A stretch of 64,000 nucleotides of DNA. Origin: Streptomyces sp. NBC_00353. GTDB taxonomy: Bacteria; Actinomycetota; Actinomycetes; Streptomycetales; Streptomycetaceae. The notes under the pieces were generated by a model, which saw only the letters and a list, made by a program, of their open reading frames with translations, was not told where the DNA came from and did not search any database. Position 1 is the first letter of the stretch. Every line of letters begins with the position of its first letter. The position numbers and the translations under genes were made by a program. Shown here one piece after another: positions 17,218 through 25,746 of the stretch. Location: positions 4,526,001 to 4,590,000 of the forward strand of contig NZ_CP107985.1 of assembly GCF_036108815.1 (NCBI RefSeq), read 5' to 3'.

Positions 17218-18102
17218 TCAGGCACCGAGGATCTCGCGCGCCAGCTTGGCGGTCTCGGTCGGCGTCTTGCCGACCTTGACGCCTGCGGCCTCGAGGGCCT
17301 CCTTCTTCGCCTGGGCGGTGCCCGAGGAACCGGAGACGATGGCGCCGGCGTGGCCCATGGTCTTGCCCTCGGGGGCGGTGAAGCCCGCGACGTAGCCGAC
17401 GACCGGCTTGGTGACGTTCTTCGCGATGAAGTCCGCCGCACGCTCCTCGGCGTCGCCACCGATCTCGCCGATCATGACGATCAGGTCGGTCTCGGGGTCG
17501 GCCTCGAACGCCTCCAGGGCGTCGATGTGCGTCGTGCCGATGACCGGGTCGCCACCGATGCCGACGGCGGACGAGAAGCCGATGTCACGGAGCTCGTACA
17601 TCATCTGGTAGGTCAGCGTGCCGGACTTCGACACGAGACCGATGCGGCCGGGCTTGGTGATGTCGCCCGGGATGATGCCGGCGTTGGACTGGCCGGGGGT
17701 GATCAGGCCGGGGCAGTTCGGGCCGATGATCCGGGTCTTGTTGCCCTTCGAGCCGGCGTACGCCCAGAAGGCGGCCGAGTCGTGGACGGCGATGCCCTCG
17801 GTGATCACGACGGCGAGGGGGATCTCGGCGTCGATCGCCTCGACGACGGCGGCCTTGGCGAAGGCCGGCGGCACGAAGAGGACGGACACGTTCGCGCCCG
17901 TCTTCTCCATCGCCTCGGCGACGGAGCCGAAGACCGGTACCTCGGTGCCGTCGAAGTCGACGGTCGTGCCGGCCTTGCGCGGGTTCACGCCACCGACGAT
18001 GTTGGTGCCGTCGGCGAGCATGAGCTTGGTGTGCTTCATGCCGGTGGCACCGGTCATCCCCTGGACGATGACCTTGCTGTCCTTGGTGAGGAAGATAGCC
18101 AT
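17218..18102 (-). CDS. sucD: Succinyl-CoA synthetase alpha subunit
   Basis: 294 residues. It is the alpha subunit of the TCA enzyme that interconverts succinyl-CoA and succinate with substrate-level phosphorylation. The CoA-binding Rossmann region is at the N-terminus (VQGMTGATG). IIGPNCPGLITPG and the phosphohistidine loop GHAGAIVSG are intact, and length is standard. It starts 20 bases after the sucC stop on the same strand, forming the sucC-sucD operon. Confidence 0.97.
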   Translation of the reverse strand: MAIFLTKDSKVIVQGMTGATGMKHTKLMLADGTNIVGGVNPRKAGTTVDFDGTEVPVFGSVAEAMEKTGANVSVLFVPPAFAKAAVVEAIDAEIPLAVVITEGIAVHDSAAFWAYAGSKGNKTRIIGPNCPGLITPGQSNAGIIPGDITKPGRIGLVSKSGTLTYQMMYELRDIGFSSAVGIGGDPVIGTTHIDALEAFEADPETDLIVMIGEIGGDAEERAADFIAKNVTKPVVGYVAGFTAPEGKTMGHAGAIVSGSSGTAQAKKEALEAAGVKVGKTPTETAKLAREILGA

Positions 18103-18122
18103 GGTGTTGGAGTCCCTCGTCC

Positions 18123-19304
18123 TTACTTCGCAGCCGCGGCGAGCTCAGCGGCCTTGTCGGCCGCACCGTCCATGGTGTCCACGCGCTGCACGAGCGGGTG
18201 GTTGGCGTCGGAAAGGATCTTGCGACCCAGCTCCGCGTTGTTGCCGTCGAGGCGCACGACCAGCGGCTTGGTGACCTCTTCGCCCTTCGACTTCAGAAGC
18301 TCCAGGGCCTGGACGATGCCGTTGGCGACCTCGTCGCAGGCGGTGATGCCACCGAAGACGTTGACGAAGACGGACTTGACGTCCGAGTCGCCGAGGATGA
18401 TCTCGAGGCCGTTCGCCATGACCTCGGCGGAGGCGCCGCCACCGATGTCGAGGAAGTTGGCGGGCTTCACGTTGCCGTGGTGCTCACCGGCGTACGCGAC
18501 GACGTCCAGGGTCGACATGACCAGACCGGCACCGTTACCGATGATGCCGACCTCGCCGTCGAGCTTGACGTAGTTGAGGTTCTTGGCCTTGGCGGCAGCC
18601 TCGAGCGGGTTGGCTGCGGCCTTGTCCTCGAGGGCCTCGTGGCTCGGCTGACGGAAGTCGGCGTTCTCGTCGAGAGACACCTTGCCGTCCAGCGCCAGGA
18701 CGTCGCCGGAGGCGACCTTGGCGAGCGGGTTGACCTCGACGAGGAGCGCGTCCTCGGCGACGAAGGTGTCCCACAGCGTCACCATGACCTCGGCGACCTT
18801 CTCGGCCACCTCGGCCGGGAACTTCGCCTGGGCGACGATCTCGCGGGCCTTCTCGATCGTGACTCCGGTGTTGGAGTCGACCGGGACCTTCGCGAGGGCC
18901 TCGGGGGTCTTCTCCGCGACCTCCTCGATGTCCATGCCACCCTGCACCGAGGCCATGGCCAGGAAGGTGCGGTTGGTGCGGTCGAGGAGGTACGAGACGT
19001 AGTACTCCTCAAGAATCTCCGGCGCGGTCTCGGCGATCATCACCTTGTGGACCGTGTGGCCCTTGATGTCCATGCCGAGGATGTCGGTCGCACGGGCGAC
19101 CGCCTCGTCGGGGGTGGCGGCCAGCTTGACGCCGCCGGCCTTGCCGCGACCGCCAACCTTCACCTGCGCCTTGACGACAGACTTGCCGCCCAGCCGCTCG
19201 GTCGCCTCGCGGGCTGCCTCAGGCGTGTCAATGACTTCACCGGCCAGCACCGGTACACCGTGCTTGGCGAAGAGGTCCCTCGCCTGGTACTCGAACAGGT
19301 CCAC
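18123..19304 (-). CDS. sucC: Succinyl-CoA synthetase beta subunit
   Basis: 393 residues. The ATP-grasp domain fills the N-terminal half, beginning MDLFEYQARDLFAKHGVPV with the conserved KAQVKVGGRGKAGGV, and the C-terminal flavodoxin-like domain has VNVFGGITACDEVANGI. It determines nucleotide specificity and supplies the succinate site. It is the first gene of sucCD; the transcript ends at the bidirectional hairpin past sucD. A Crp-like box lies about 180 bases before the ATG. Confidence 0.97.
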   Translation of the reverse strand: MDLFEYQARDLFAKHGVPVLAGEVIDTPEAAREATERLGGKSVVKAQVKVGGRGKAGGVKLAATPDEAVARATDILGMDIKGHTVHKVMIAETAPEILEEYYVSYLLDRTNRTFLAMASVQGGMDIEEVAEKTPEALAKVPVDSNTGVTIEKAREIVAQAKFPAEVAEKVAEVMVTLWDTFVAEDALLVEVNPLAKVASGDVLALDGKVSLDENADFRQPSHEALEDKAAANPLEAAAKAKNLNYVKLDGEVGIIGNGAGLVMSTLDVVAYAGEHHGNVKPANFLDIGGGASAEVMANGLEIILGDSDVKSVFVNVFGGITACDEVANGIVQALELLKSKGEEVTKPLVVRLDGNNAELGRKILSDANHPLVQRVDTMDGAADKAAELAAAAK

Positions 19305-19664
19305 GCGCGTCCGTCCCTTTTCAGTGGTCTCGCGGTTCGTTTTCAGCGTGGGCGTGCCGCGAGGGGCAACGTGACTGCTCTGTCACAAGGAAAGCGCACA
19401 CGGTGTCCGGGTACGCGGCATGTCCATCCCGCAGGTTATCCCCGAGCTCCACAGGACCCTAAATCGCAGCTCACACCTGGGCGGTGATTACGGTCACAGA
19501 TCACGCTGGTAGCCGGGTCGCAGTGGACAAAACGGCAGGTGCGCGGTGGTGGGAAGAGGGGACCCGGGGCCGGGCGGTGCCCGCGGTCCGGACGGAGTGG
19601 TCCGAACACGACGGGGAACCGCCCGGCGACGGGCCGGGAACTGCCCTCAGAGGTCCGAGAGGTC
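19305..19664 (-). promoter_or_regulatory. sucCD upstream region with Crp-like box
   Basis: 360 bases without a gene. GTGATTACGGTCAC at 19484-19497 fits GTG-N6-GTCAC, the site class bound by Streptomyces Crp, and also GTGA-N6-TCAC. A second palindrome, GTGACTGCTCTGTCAC at 19371-19386, has spacing two bases wider. Both lie upstream of sucC on its strand. Regulator identity is inference. Confidence 0.5.
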
Positions 19665-20849
19665 TCAGATCCCCAGGGCCCGGTACGCCGGAGCGGTGAA
19701 GGACGGCACCGCGTCGGTGACGAAGTCGGGGGCGATCGATGTCAGACCCTGCGCACCGTGCACCGCGTTTTCGACGGTCGGGCGCGCGTCGCCGCCCGCC
19801 GTGCCCGCGAGCCCGCCCGCGAACGGCTGCGCCTGCGCGCCGACACCCTGCGCCAGCGGCATCACCTGGGTCGCGACGCCCTGTGCGAACGGGGCGACCG
19901 CGTCCCCGGTCAGCCCTTGAGCCAACGGCTGCACCCCGGAGACGACACCCCCCGCGAACGGCTGGACGTCGGAGACGACTGCCCCGGCGAACGGCTGGAC
20001 ATCGGAGACAACACCCCCGGCGAACGGCTGCACCGCGCCGACCGCGCCGTACGTCAGCGGCTGGACCTCGGCCGTGACGCCGTGCACGAAGGGCAGGGCG
20101 GCCTGCTCGACGACGCCGTCGGCGAACGGAGCGACCTCGGAGACCACACCCCGAACCAGGGTGCCGACGTCTCCGAGCGCCCGGTCGACGACCGGCAGCA
20201 CCGCGGAGACCGCCTCGGCGACGATGGGCGGGAGCACGGCGTCGGAGGTCTGACCGACGACCGGCCCGGCCTCTGTGAGAGCGCCCTGGGCCGCGCCCGT
20301 GACGGTGCCCTGCGCGGTGGTCGCGGCGCCGGAGGCGCTGCTCTGCACGTAGCCGGGGATCTGCTCGATCGGGCCGAAGAGGTAATCGATCGGCGCGTCG
20401 GGCGCGGCCGGGACGTCGTAGCCGGGGAGGCCCTGCAGGTCCTGCAGCGCGTTTGCGCCGGACAGACCGGACAGGTCCTGCACGGCCTGTGCGTCCTGGG
20501 CGTCCACGCCGTCGGCGTGGTCGACGGCGCCCGTGAGCTTGCCCGTGACGCCGGTGACCTGGTGCTCGATGCCGCCCGTCACGCGGTCGACCTGCCCGGT
20601 GGCCTTGGCGCCCGGGGCGGACGTTGCTTGCGCGGCCACGGCGCCGGCAGCTGCCTTCGCCCCGGCGGTCTCCGTCTGCACGGTGTCCTTGAGCTCCGCG
20701 ACCCCGTCGACCGCGTCGGCCGCGTTGTCGGGGGTGGAGAGCGGCGCGAAGACGGGCAGCTCGTCCGCACTGGCTACAGCGGTCCCGAGGGCCCACATTC
20801 CGGTGGCCGTGGCGGCGACTGCTATGGAACGGCGGATGTTCTGGTGCAT
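19665..20849 (-). CDS. Secreted protein with 11-residue repeats
   Basis: 394 residues starting at the ATG at 20849 (MHQNIRRS). A signal peptide is clear, with probable cleavage after VASA-D near residue 29. The C-terminal half holds about eight or more tandem 11-residue units of the pattern GVVSDVQPFAG (variants GAVGAVQPFAG, AVVSDVQPFAG, GVATQVMPLAQ), preceded by looser copies. The period of 11 with regular small/hydrophobic residues suggests amphipathic helices or a filamentous surface protein (inference). No enzymatic motif or sorting signal is seen. The next gene upstream on the same strand is another Ala-rich exported protein. Confidence 0.8.
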   Translation of the reverse strand: MHQNIRRSIAVAATATGMWALGTAVASADELPVFAPLSTPDNAADAVDGVAELKDTVQTETAGAKAAAGAVAAQATSAPGAKATGQVDRVTGGIEHQVTGVTGKLTGAVDHADGVDAQDAQAVQDLSGLSGANALQDLQGLPGYDVPAAPDAPIDYLFGPIEQIPGYVQSSASGAATTAQGTVTGAAQGALTEAGPVVGQTSDAVLPPIVAEAVSAVLPVVDRALGDVGTLVRGVVSEVAPFADGVVEQAALPFVHGVTAEVQPLTYGAVGAVQPFAGGVVSDVQPFAGAVVSDVQPFAGGVVSGVQPLAQGLTGDAVAPFAQGVATQVMPLAQGVGAQAQPFAGGLAGTAGGDARPTVENAVHGAQGLTSIAPDFVTDAVPSFTAPAYRALGI

Positions 20850-20955
20850 GTGTGTCAGATCCTTCGAATACGTTTCGACGGTCCGGAGTCGTCCGGACAG
20901 CGGGCAGACCTGTTCCGCCCCCGCGCGGCAGGTCGAGGCGGGGGAACGGCCTGCC

Positions 20956-22014
20956 CTAGCCGGGGAATTCGAGGATGTCGCCGGACCTGTCGCGCATCGG
21001 GGCGACGGTCGCCGGAAGACCGGCACCGCGTATGAGCCCGAAGGAGGTACCGCCCGCGAACGGAACGGCGTGCTGTTCGCCGCCGCGTGGCCCATGGGCC
21101 TCGGTGCTGGAGGGGTGACCGGAGCCACCACGGGGATCGAAGGGCGCCCGCTCGGGTGCCGGTCCGTACCGCGGCGCGGGGACTCGGCTGTCCGTCCCGC
21201 TCGCGGAGGTGCCGTTCAGCAGGGCTCCGGGGTTCCGGCCCCGGTCGGCCTCAGAGGTGTACCCGCAGACCGGACGCGGTGCGGGTGCGGCAGCGTGCGC
21301 GCCGCCGCCGGTGGAACCGTGGCCCGGGCGCCCCTCGGCAGGGGGATCGACGGCTGTGAGGGGAAGCAGCAGCCGGGCGGGCAGCGCCCATACGTCCGGG
21401 AGCACCCCGGCAGCACTGTCGACGGCCGTCCCGACACCCTCCACCGCCTCGCCGACCGGCCGGACGAGATACCGGACGGTCTCCCGCGTCGTCGTGACAA
21501 CCGACCGGGCACCGGCAACGGCGACGGACGTCGCGGTGTCGGTGGAAACGGACGTCGTGGCGGAAGTGGCGGGGGTGGCAGAGGTGGCGGAGACGGAGAA
21601 GGTGGACGCGGAGGCGCTGGAAGCCGAAGTGGCGGAAGCGGGGTCGGTGGAAGCGGCCATCGACCTGGCGTGCGTTTCAGCGATCGGCGCGCCCGAAGGC
21701 CCTGCGGCCGGAGCGTGTGTCGGCACCGGGGCGGAGGCGTCCGGGAGCCCCTTCGCCGCTTCGGCGTTCGGGACGTCCATCGGCTCGGCCGCCGCATCGG
21801 CGCCCCTGTCCTGCGCCCCGGCCCCGTGCGCGACTGCCGTCCCCGCGGCGGGAAGCGACGGGACGGGTGCCTGCGCCGCGTGTGCCTCGGCTCCGAAGAT
21901 GAGGCCGAGGGCCAGCAGTCCGCCGAGGAACAGCACCACCTGCAGCGCGCGCCGGCCGACCGACGCGCGCACCGGGCGCGGGTCGGCGACAGAACGAACA
22001 GCTGCAGCGGTCAC
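20956..22014 (-). CDS. Ala/Ser/Thr-rich exported protein of unknown function
   Basis: 352 residues from a GTG at 22014, with GGAGGG 11-12 bases upstream. A hydrophobic segment at about 23-46 with AEAHA-AQ resembles a signal peptide. Residues 110-165 are a Ser/Ala/Thr low-complexity stretch, followed by a more regular segment (TTTRETVRYLVRPVGEAVEGVG) and a Pro/Gly tail. No known domain is recognised. It lies 106 bases upstream of the repeat protein on the same strand, and the shared exported character suggests related roles at the cell surface (inference). Confidence 0.65.
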   Translation of the reverse strand: MTAAAVRSVADPRPVRASVGRRALQVVLFLGGLLALGLIFGAEAHAAQAPVPSLPAAGTAVAHGAGAQDRGADAAAEPMDVPNAEAAKGLPDASAPVPTHAPAAGPSGAPIAETHARSMAASTDPASATSASSASASTFSVSATSATPATSATTSVSTDTATSVAVAGARSVVTTTRETVRYLVRPVGEAVEGVGTAVDSAAGVLPDVWALPARLLLPLTAVDPPAEGRPGHGSTGGGAHAAAPAPRPVCGYTSEADRGRNPGALLNGTSASGTDSRVPAPRYGPAPERAPFDPRGGSGHPSSTEAHGPRGGEQHAVPFAGGTSFGLIRGAGLPATVAPMRDRSGDILEFPG

Positions 22015-22117
22015 GTCGGAGTGAGCCCTCCCTGATGGCGCGGGGTGCGGAACGCAGTCCTCCGCGGACGACGGGACGATGCTTGCACGACCCTCCCGGG
22101 TTGACGCAAGTCCCTTG

Positions 22118-23344
22118 TTACTGATGGGTCTCCTTGTCCGGTATGGGCAGTGGCCTCTTCTCCAGTGCCGCGGCCATCACCTCCGGGAAAAGATCCGGGG
22201 TGCACGCGAACGCCGGTGCGCCCAGTGCGCCGAGCGCCGCCGCGTGCTCACGGTCGTAGGCGGGAGCACCCTCGTCGGACAGGGCGAGCAGCGTCACGAA
22301 CTGCACGCCTGAGGCCTTCATCGCGGCGACACGCTTCAGCATCTCGTTGCGGATACCGCCCTCGTAGAGGTCGCTGATGAGGACGACGATCGTCTCGGCC
22401 GGGCGGGTGATCCTGGACTGGCAGTACGCGAGTGCCCGGTTGATGTCGGTGCCACCGCCGAGCTGGGTGCCGAAGAGCACGTCGACGGGGTCGTCGAGCT
22501 GGTCCGTGAGGTCGACGACGGCCGTGTCGAAGACGACGAGCCTGGTCCGCAGCGTCCGCATGGAGGCGAGCACCGCGCCGAAGACGGAGGCGTAGACGAC
22601 GGAGGCGGCCATCGATCCCGACTGGTCGATGCAGAGGATGACGTCCTTCTTCACCGCCTGCGCGGCCCGCCCGTAGCCGATGAGCCGTTCGGGGACGACC
22701 GTGCCGGCCCCGTCCCCGCCGGGAAGCGGCAGGTAGTTCTTGAGGTTGGCCCGGATGGTGCGGTCCCAGTCGATGTCACGGTGGCGGAGCCTGTTGATCT
22801 TCGCCGAGCGGTCGAGCGCGCCGGTCAGCGTGGCCCTCGTGCGGGTGGCGAGCCGCCTCTCGAGGTCGTCGACGACCTTGCGTACGACGGCTCGTGCCGT
22901 CTCCTTCGTCGTCTCGGGCATGGCTTTGTTGAGCGAGAGCAGCGTTCCGACGAGATGGACGTCCGCCTCGACGGCCTCCAGCATCTCCGGCTCCAGCAGC
23001 AGCGCGGACAGACCGAGCCGGTCGATCGCATCACGCTGCATGACCTGGACGACGGAGCTGGGGAAGTAGGTACGGATGTCGCCGAGCCAGCGGGCGACGG
23101 AGGGGGCGGAGCCGCCGAGCCCGGCCGAGCGGTCGCCGCCGCCCCGGCCGCCGGGCCTGCCCCCGCCGCCGTACAGCGCGTTCAGTGCGCCGTCCATCGC
23201 GGCGTCCCGGCCGGTGAGGGTGCAGCCGGTGGTCTCGGCGCTGTCCCCGCCGAGCACCATGCGCCAGCGCCGCAGCCGTTCGTCGTCCGCCGCGCCGTGC
23301 CCGGCCCCCACCCTCGATGTGTCTGTGTCCGTGACCGTCGTCAT
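22118..23344 (-). CDS. VWA-domain protein of the MoxR-DUF5682 operon
   Basis: 408 residues. The N-terminal 230 are helical with an Arg-rich RLATRTRATLTGALDRS segment. The C-terminal von Willebrand A domain carries an intact MIDAS: D240-Q-S-G-S244, the threonine in GGGTDINRAL and the aspartate in ISDLYEGG. MoxR-associated VWA proteins act with the ATPase as metal-dependent adaptors in assembly or remodelling. The ATG at 23344 overlaps the DUF5682 stop in ATGA, so translation is coupled. It is the third and last gene of the leftward arm. Confidence 0.88.
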   Translation of the reverse strand: MTTVTDTDTSRVGAGHGAADDERLRRWRMVLGGDSAETTGCTLTGRDAAMDGALNALYGGGGRPGGRGGGDRSAGLGGSAPSVARWLGDIRTYFPSSVVQVMQRDAIDRLGLSALLLEPEMLEAVEADVHLVGTLLSLNKAMPETTKETARAVVRKVVDDLERRLATRTRATLTGALDRSAKINRLRHRDIDWDRTIRANLKNYLPLPGGDGAGTVVPERLIGYGRAAQAVKKDVILCIDQSGSMAASVVYASVFGAVLASMRTLRTRLVVFDTAVVDLTDQLDDPVDVLFGTQLGGGTDINRALAYCQSRITRPAETIVVLISDLYEGGIRNEMLKRVAAMKASGVQFVTLLALSDEGAPAYDREHAAALGALGAPAFACTPDLFPEVMAAALEKRPLPIPDKETHQ

Positions 23345-25746
23345 CCTGTTGCCCCCAGCGGTTCGATGGCGTTGTCGACGGCGTCCGCGTCGCCGCCCTC
23401 TGCGTCCTCGGCGTCCAGCCCCAGCAGCAGCCGCAGTACGGGTACCACCGCCTCCGCCCGTTCCTCGTCGAGGGCGGGGCCGAAGCCGGGGGATGTTGTT
23501 CCGGTGACGGTCCCGGCCGGCCCTCCGGTGGCCGGGCCGCGGCGTACGAGCTCGCCCAGCGTGCGCCGTACGCCCGGTTCGTACGCCGAGAAGGTGCGGC
23601 GCAGCAGCGGCAGTACATCGGTGAACGTGTCCGCGGGGACGCCGGCCAGCCAGGCGTCGACCAGGCCGAGCAGCCGCTCGTCGTGGACGAGGAGCATGCC
23701 GCCGCCCCCACCGGCCCCGCCGACGAAGCCCTCGATCCAGGCCGCCGCGTCGGCCGGAGGCGTGCCGGGCGACAGGGCGAGGCCCATCAGCCGTGCCGCG
23801 TCGTCCTCTTCGAGCCGCCCCTCGTCGAGCAGCAGCCGGGCCGCCCGGCCCCGGATGACGCCGGCGACGGTGTCCCGGGCGGCCAGCTTGTGCAGCACGG
23901 CCGTCCAGCGCTCGCGGAGTCCGTCCGCCGGTACCGCACCGGCGAGCAGCCCGATCGCGGCGTGTACCCCGTCCACCTTGCGGCGCAGTTCGGCGGCGCC
24001 GTCGGTGTCGAGCCCGGTGCAGGCGGGCGGCAGTCCGACGCAGATCCGCTCGGCGAGCCCGGCCGCGACCTCGCCGAGCGCCGCCGTGTCCGTGGACCGT
24101 ACGTCCCCGTACCGCAGGGTCCGCGCCAGGGCGGGCAGCGCGTCGGCGAGGTGGCCGACGTCGGCGTCGAGCGCGGCCCGGTCGGCGAGCGCCCGCATCA
24201 CGACGGGCAGTGCGTCGGGCAGTTCGGCGAGGAGGCAGCGCTCGGCGAGCGCGGTGACCTCGGCGAGCGCGGTCGCCGAGACGGCCTCCGATTCGGCCTT
24301 GGCGGTGGCGGCGGTCAGCACGGTGGTGCCCCAGATCCCGGCCTCGGCGACCTGTACGTACAGCTCGGGCTCCCAGCGCAGCCGCCAGCTCTCCCGGAAC
24401 GTGCCGGTGCTCCCCCGGCCGGCGGCCGGTTCGCCCCAGCCGACGGCGAGGAGCCGGAGCCGGTGCAGCAGGCGGCTGCGGGCCGCGTCGGTGTCCTTGC
24501 GGAGGTCGAGCTCCAACTCGCGCTCCAGCGCCTCCGGTTTGAGCCGCAGCGTGCGCTGGAGCCGAGCGAGGTCGCGCTGCAACGGCACGGCGGGGGCGGT
24601 GTCCGGCACCTCTCCGAGCGTCTCGCCGACGATGAGCCGGTCCTGTACGAGCGCGAGCGGCACATCGGAGCCCTCGCACATCACGGCCCGGATCGCGTCG
24701 GTCGTCTCGCTCAGCCCGGCGAGCGGCCGGCCGCGCAGGGCGGCGAGGGTCCCGGCGAGCCGCACAGCCTCGATGACATGGGCGGACGACACGAACCGGT
24801 CCTCGTCGCGCAGGAGTCCGGCGACCTTGGTCATCCAGCGTTCGATCGGCCGGTCGGGGGCGCCGAAGAGGTGCCCGTACCAACCGGGCGAGTCGATCCC
24901 CGCCCCGTAACCGCTGTGCCGGGCGAGCCGCCGATGGGTCCAGGGCACCCAGGTCAGCTCCGTCTTGACCTTGGGCAGCCCCTTGAGGAGGGCCCTGTCG
25001 GCGGTGACGGTCGTCCTCGCTCCGAGCGCGGGCACATGCCAGGCTCCGCAGACGACGACCACATCGTCCCCGAACTCCTTTCTAGCGGAACGCAGTTGGA
25101 TCCGCATGTACGCCTCGCGGACGGCGTCGCGGGGGTGCCCGCCGTCCCCGTACACCTCGCGCAGCGCCGTCATCGCCTCGCCGAGCGCGGCGAACGGGGC
25201 CCGCGGGTCGACGAGCCGCCCGTCCGGTGCGCGGTGCTCGACGACGTCCTCCCACCAGCGCTCGGGGTCGTCGTAGCCGGCGGCCTCGGCAAGGACCCCG
25301 ATGGGGTCGATCGGAGGCGCGGCCACCGCCCCGGCGGCGTCGCCGTCACCCGTCCGACCCTGTTCCTGATCGTGGTCGTGGTCCGCACCCGGGGCCGGGG
25401 AGTCGGTCATGGCCAGGGAGTGCGCCGCGGGCAGGTCGATGAAGCGGACCGGCACGTCGTGGCGGAGCGCCCAGCGGATCGCGACCCACTCGGGCGAGAA
25501 CTCGGCGAGCGGCCAGAACGCCGCCCGGCCCGGGTCGTCCACCGCGTGGGCGAGCAGCGCCACCGGTGGCCGCATCCGCTCGTCGGCGGCGAGCGGCAGC
25601 AGCGCGTCACCCTCGGGCGGCCCCTCGATGAGGACGGCCCGGGGTCCGGCGGCGTCCAGCGCGGCACGGACCGCGCGGGCCGATCCGGGACCGTGGTGCC
25701 GGATCCCGAGCAGCAGCGGCCCGGCGGCGGGTGCGGCCCCGGTCAC
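23341..25746 (-). CDS. DUF5682-family protein with TraB/ChaN-like N-terminal motifs
   Basis: 801 residues, starting at a GTG (25744-25746) that overlaps the MoxR stop as GTGA. The N-terminal 240 residues show a pattern like TraB/GumN or EreA/ChaN-type domains: GIRHHGPGS at 14-22, LIEGPPE at 39-45, FIDLP near 102, REAYMRIQL at 210-218 and CGAWHVPAL at 233-241, whose His could be catalytic or metal-binding. The rest is a long helical region with repeated acidic and leucine-rich segments. No function is established for DUF5682. Its fixed place between a MoxR ATPase and a VWA protein suggests it is the effector or client handler (inference). Confidence 0.85.
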   Translation of the reverse strand: MTGAAPAAGPLLLGIRHHGPGSARAVRAALDAAGPRAVLIEGPPEGDALLPLAADERMRPPVALLAHAVDDPGRAAFWPLAEFSPEWVAIRWALRHDVPVRFIDLPAAHSLAMTDSPAPGADHDHDQEQGRTGDGDAAGAVAAPPIDPIGVLAEAAGYDDPERWWEDVVEHRAPDGRLVDPRAPFAALGEAMTALREVYGDGGHPRDAVREAYMRIQLRSARKEFGDDVVVVCGAWHVPALGARTTVTADRALLKGLPKVKTELTWVPWTHRRLARHSGYGAGIDSPGWYGHLFGAPDRPIERWMTKVAGLLRDEDRFVSSAHVIEAVRLAGTLAALRGRPLAGLSETTDAIRAVMCEGSDVPLALVQDRLIVGETLGEVPDTAPAVPLQRDLARLQRTLRLKPEALERELELDLRKDTDAARSRLLHRLRLLAVGWGEPAAGRGSTGTFRESWRLRWEPELYVQVAEAGIWGTTVLTAATAKAESEAVSATALAEVTALAERCLLAELPDALPVVMRALADRAALDADVGHLADALPALARTLRYGDVRSTDTAALGEVAAGLAERICVGLPPACTGLDTDGAAELRRKVDGVHAAIGLLAGAVPADGLRERWTAVLHKLAARDTVAGVIRGRAARLLLDEGRLEEDDAARLMGLALSPGTPPADAAAWIEGFVGGAGGGGGMLLVHDERLLGLVDAWLAGVPADTFTDVLPLLRRTFSAYEPGVRRTLGELVRRGPATGGPAGTVTGTTSPGFGPALDEERAEAVVPVLRLLLGLDAEDAEGGDADAVDNAIEPLGATG

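Noticed and set aside
16066..18573. Very long rightward frame across the sigma-like gene, terminator and sucD
   Set aside because: It crosses a strong terminator and is antisense or out of frame to well-supported genes.
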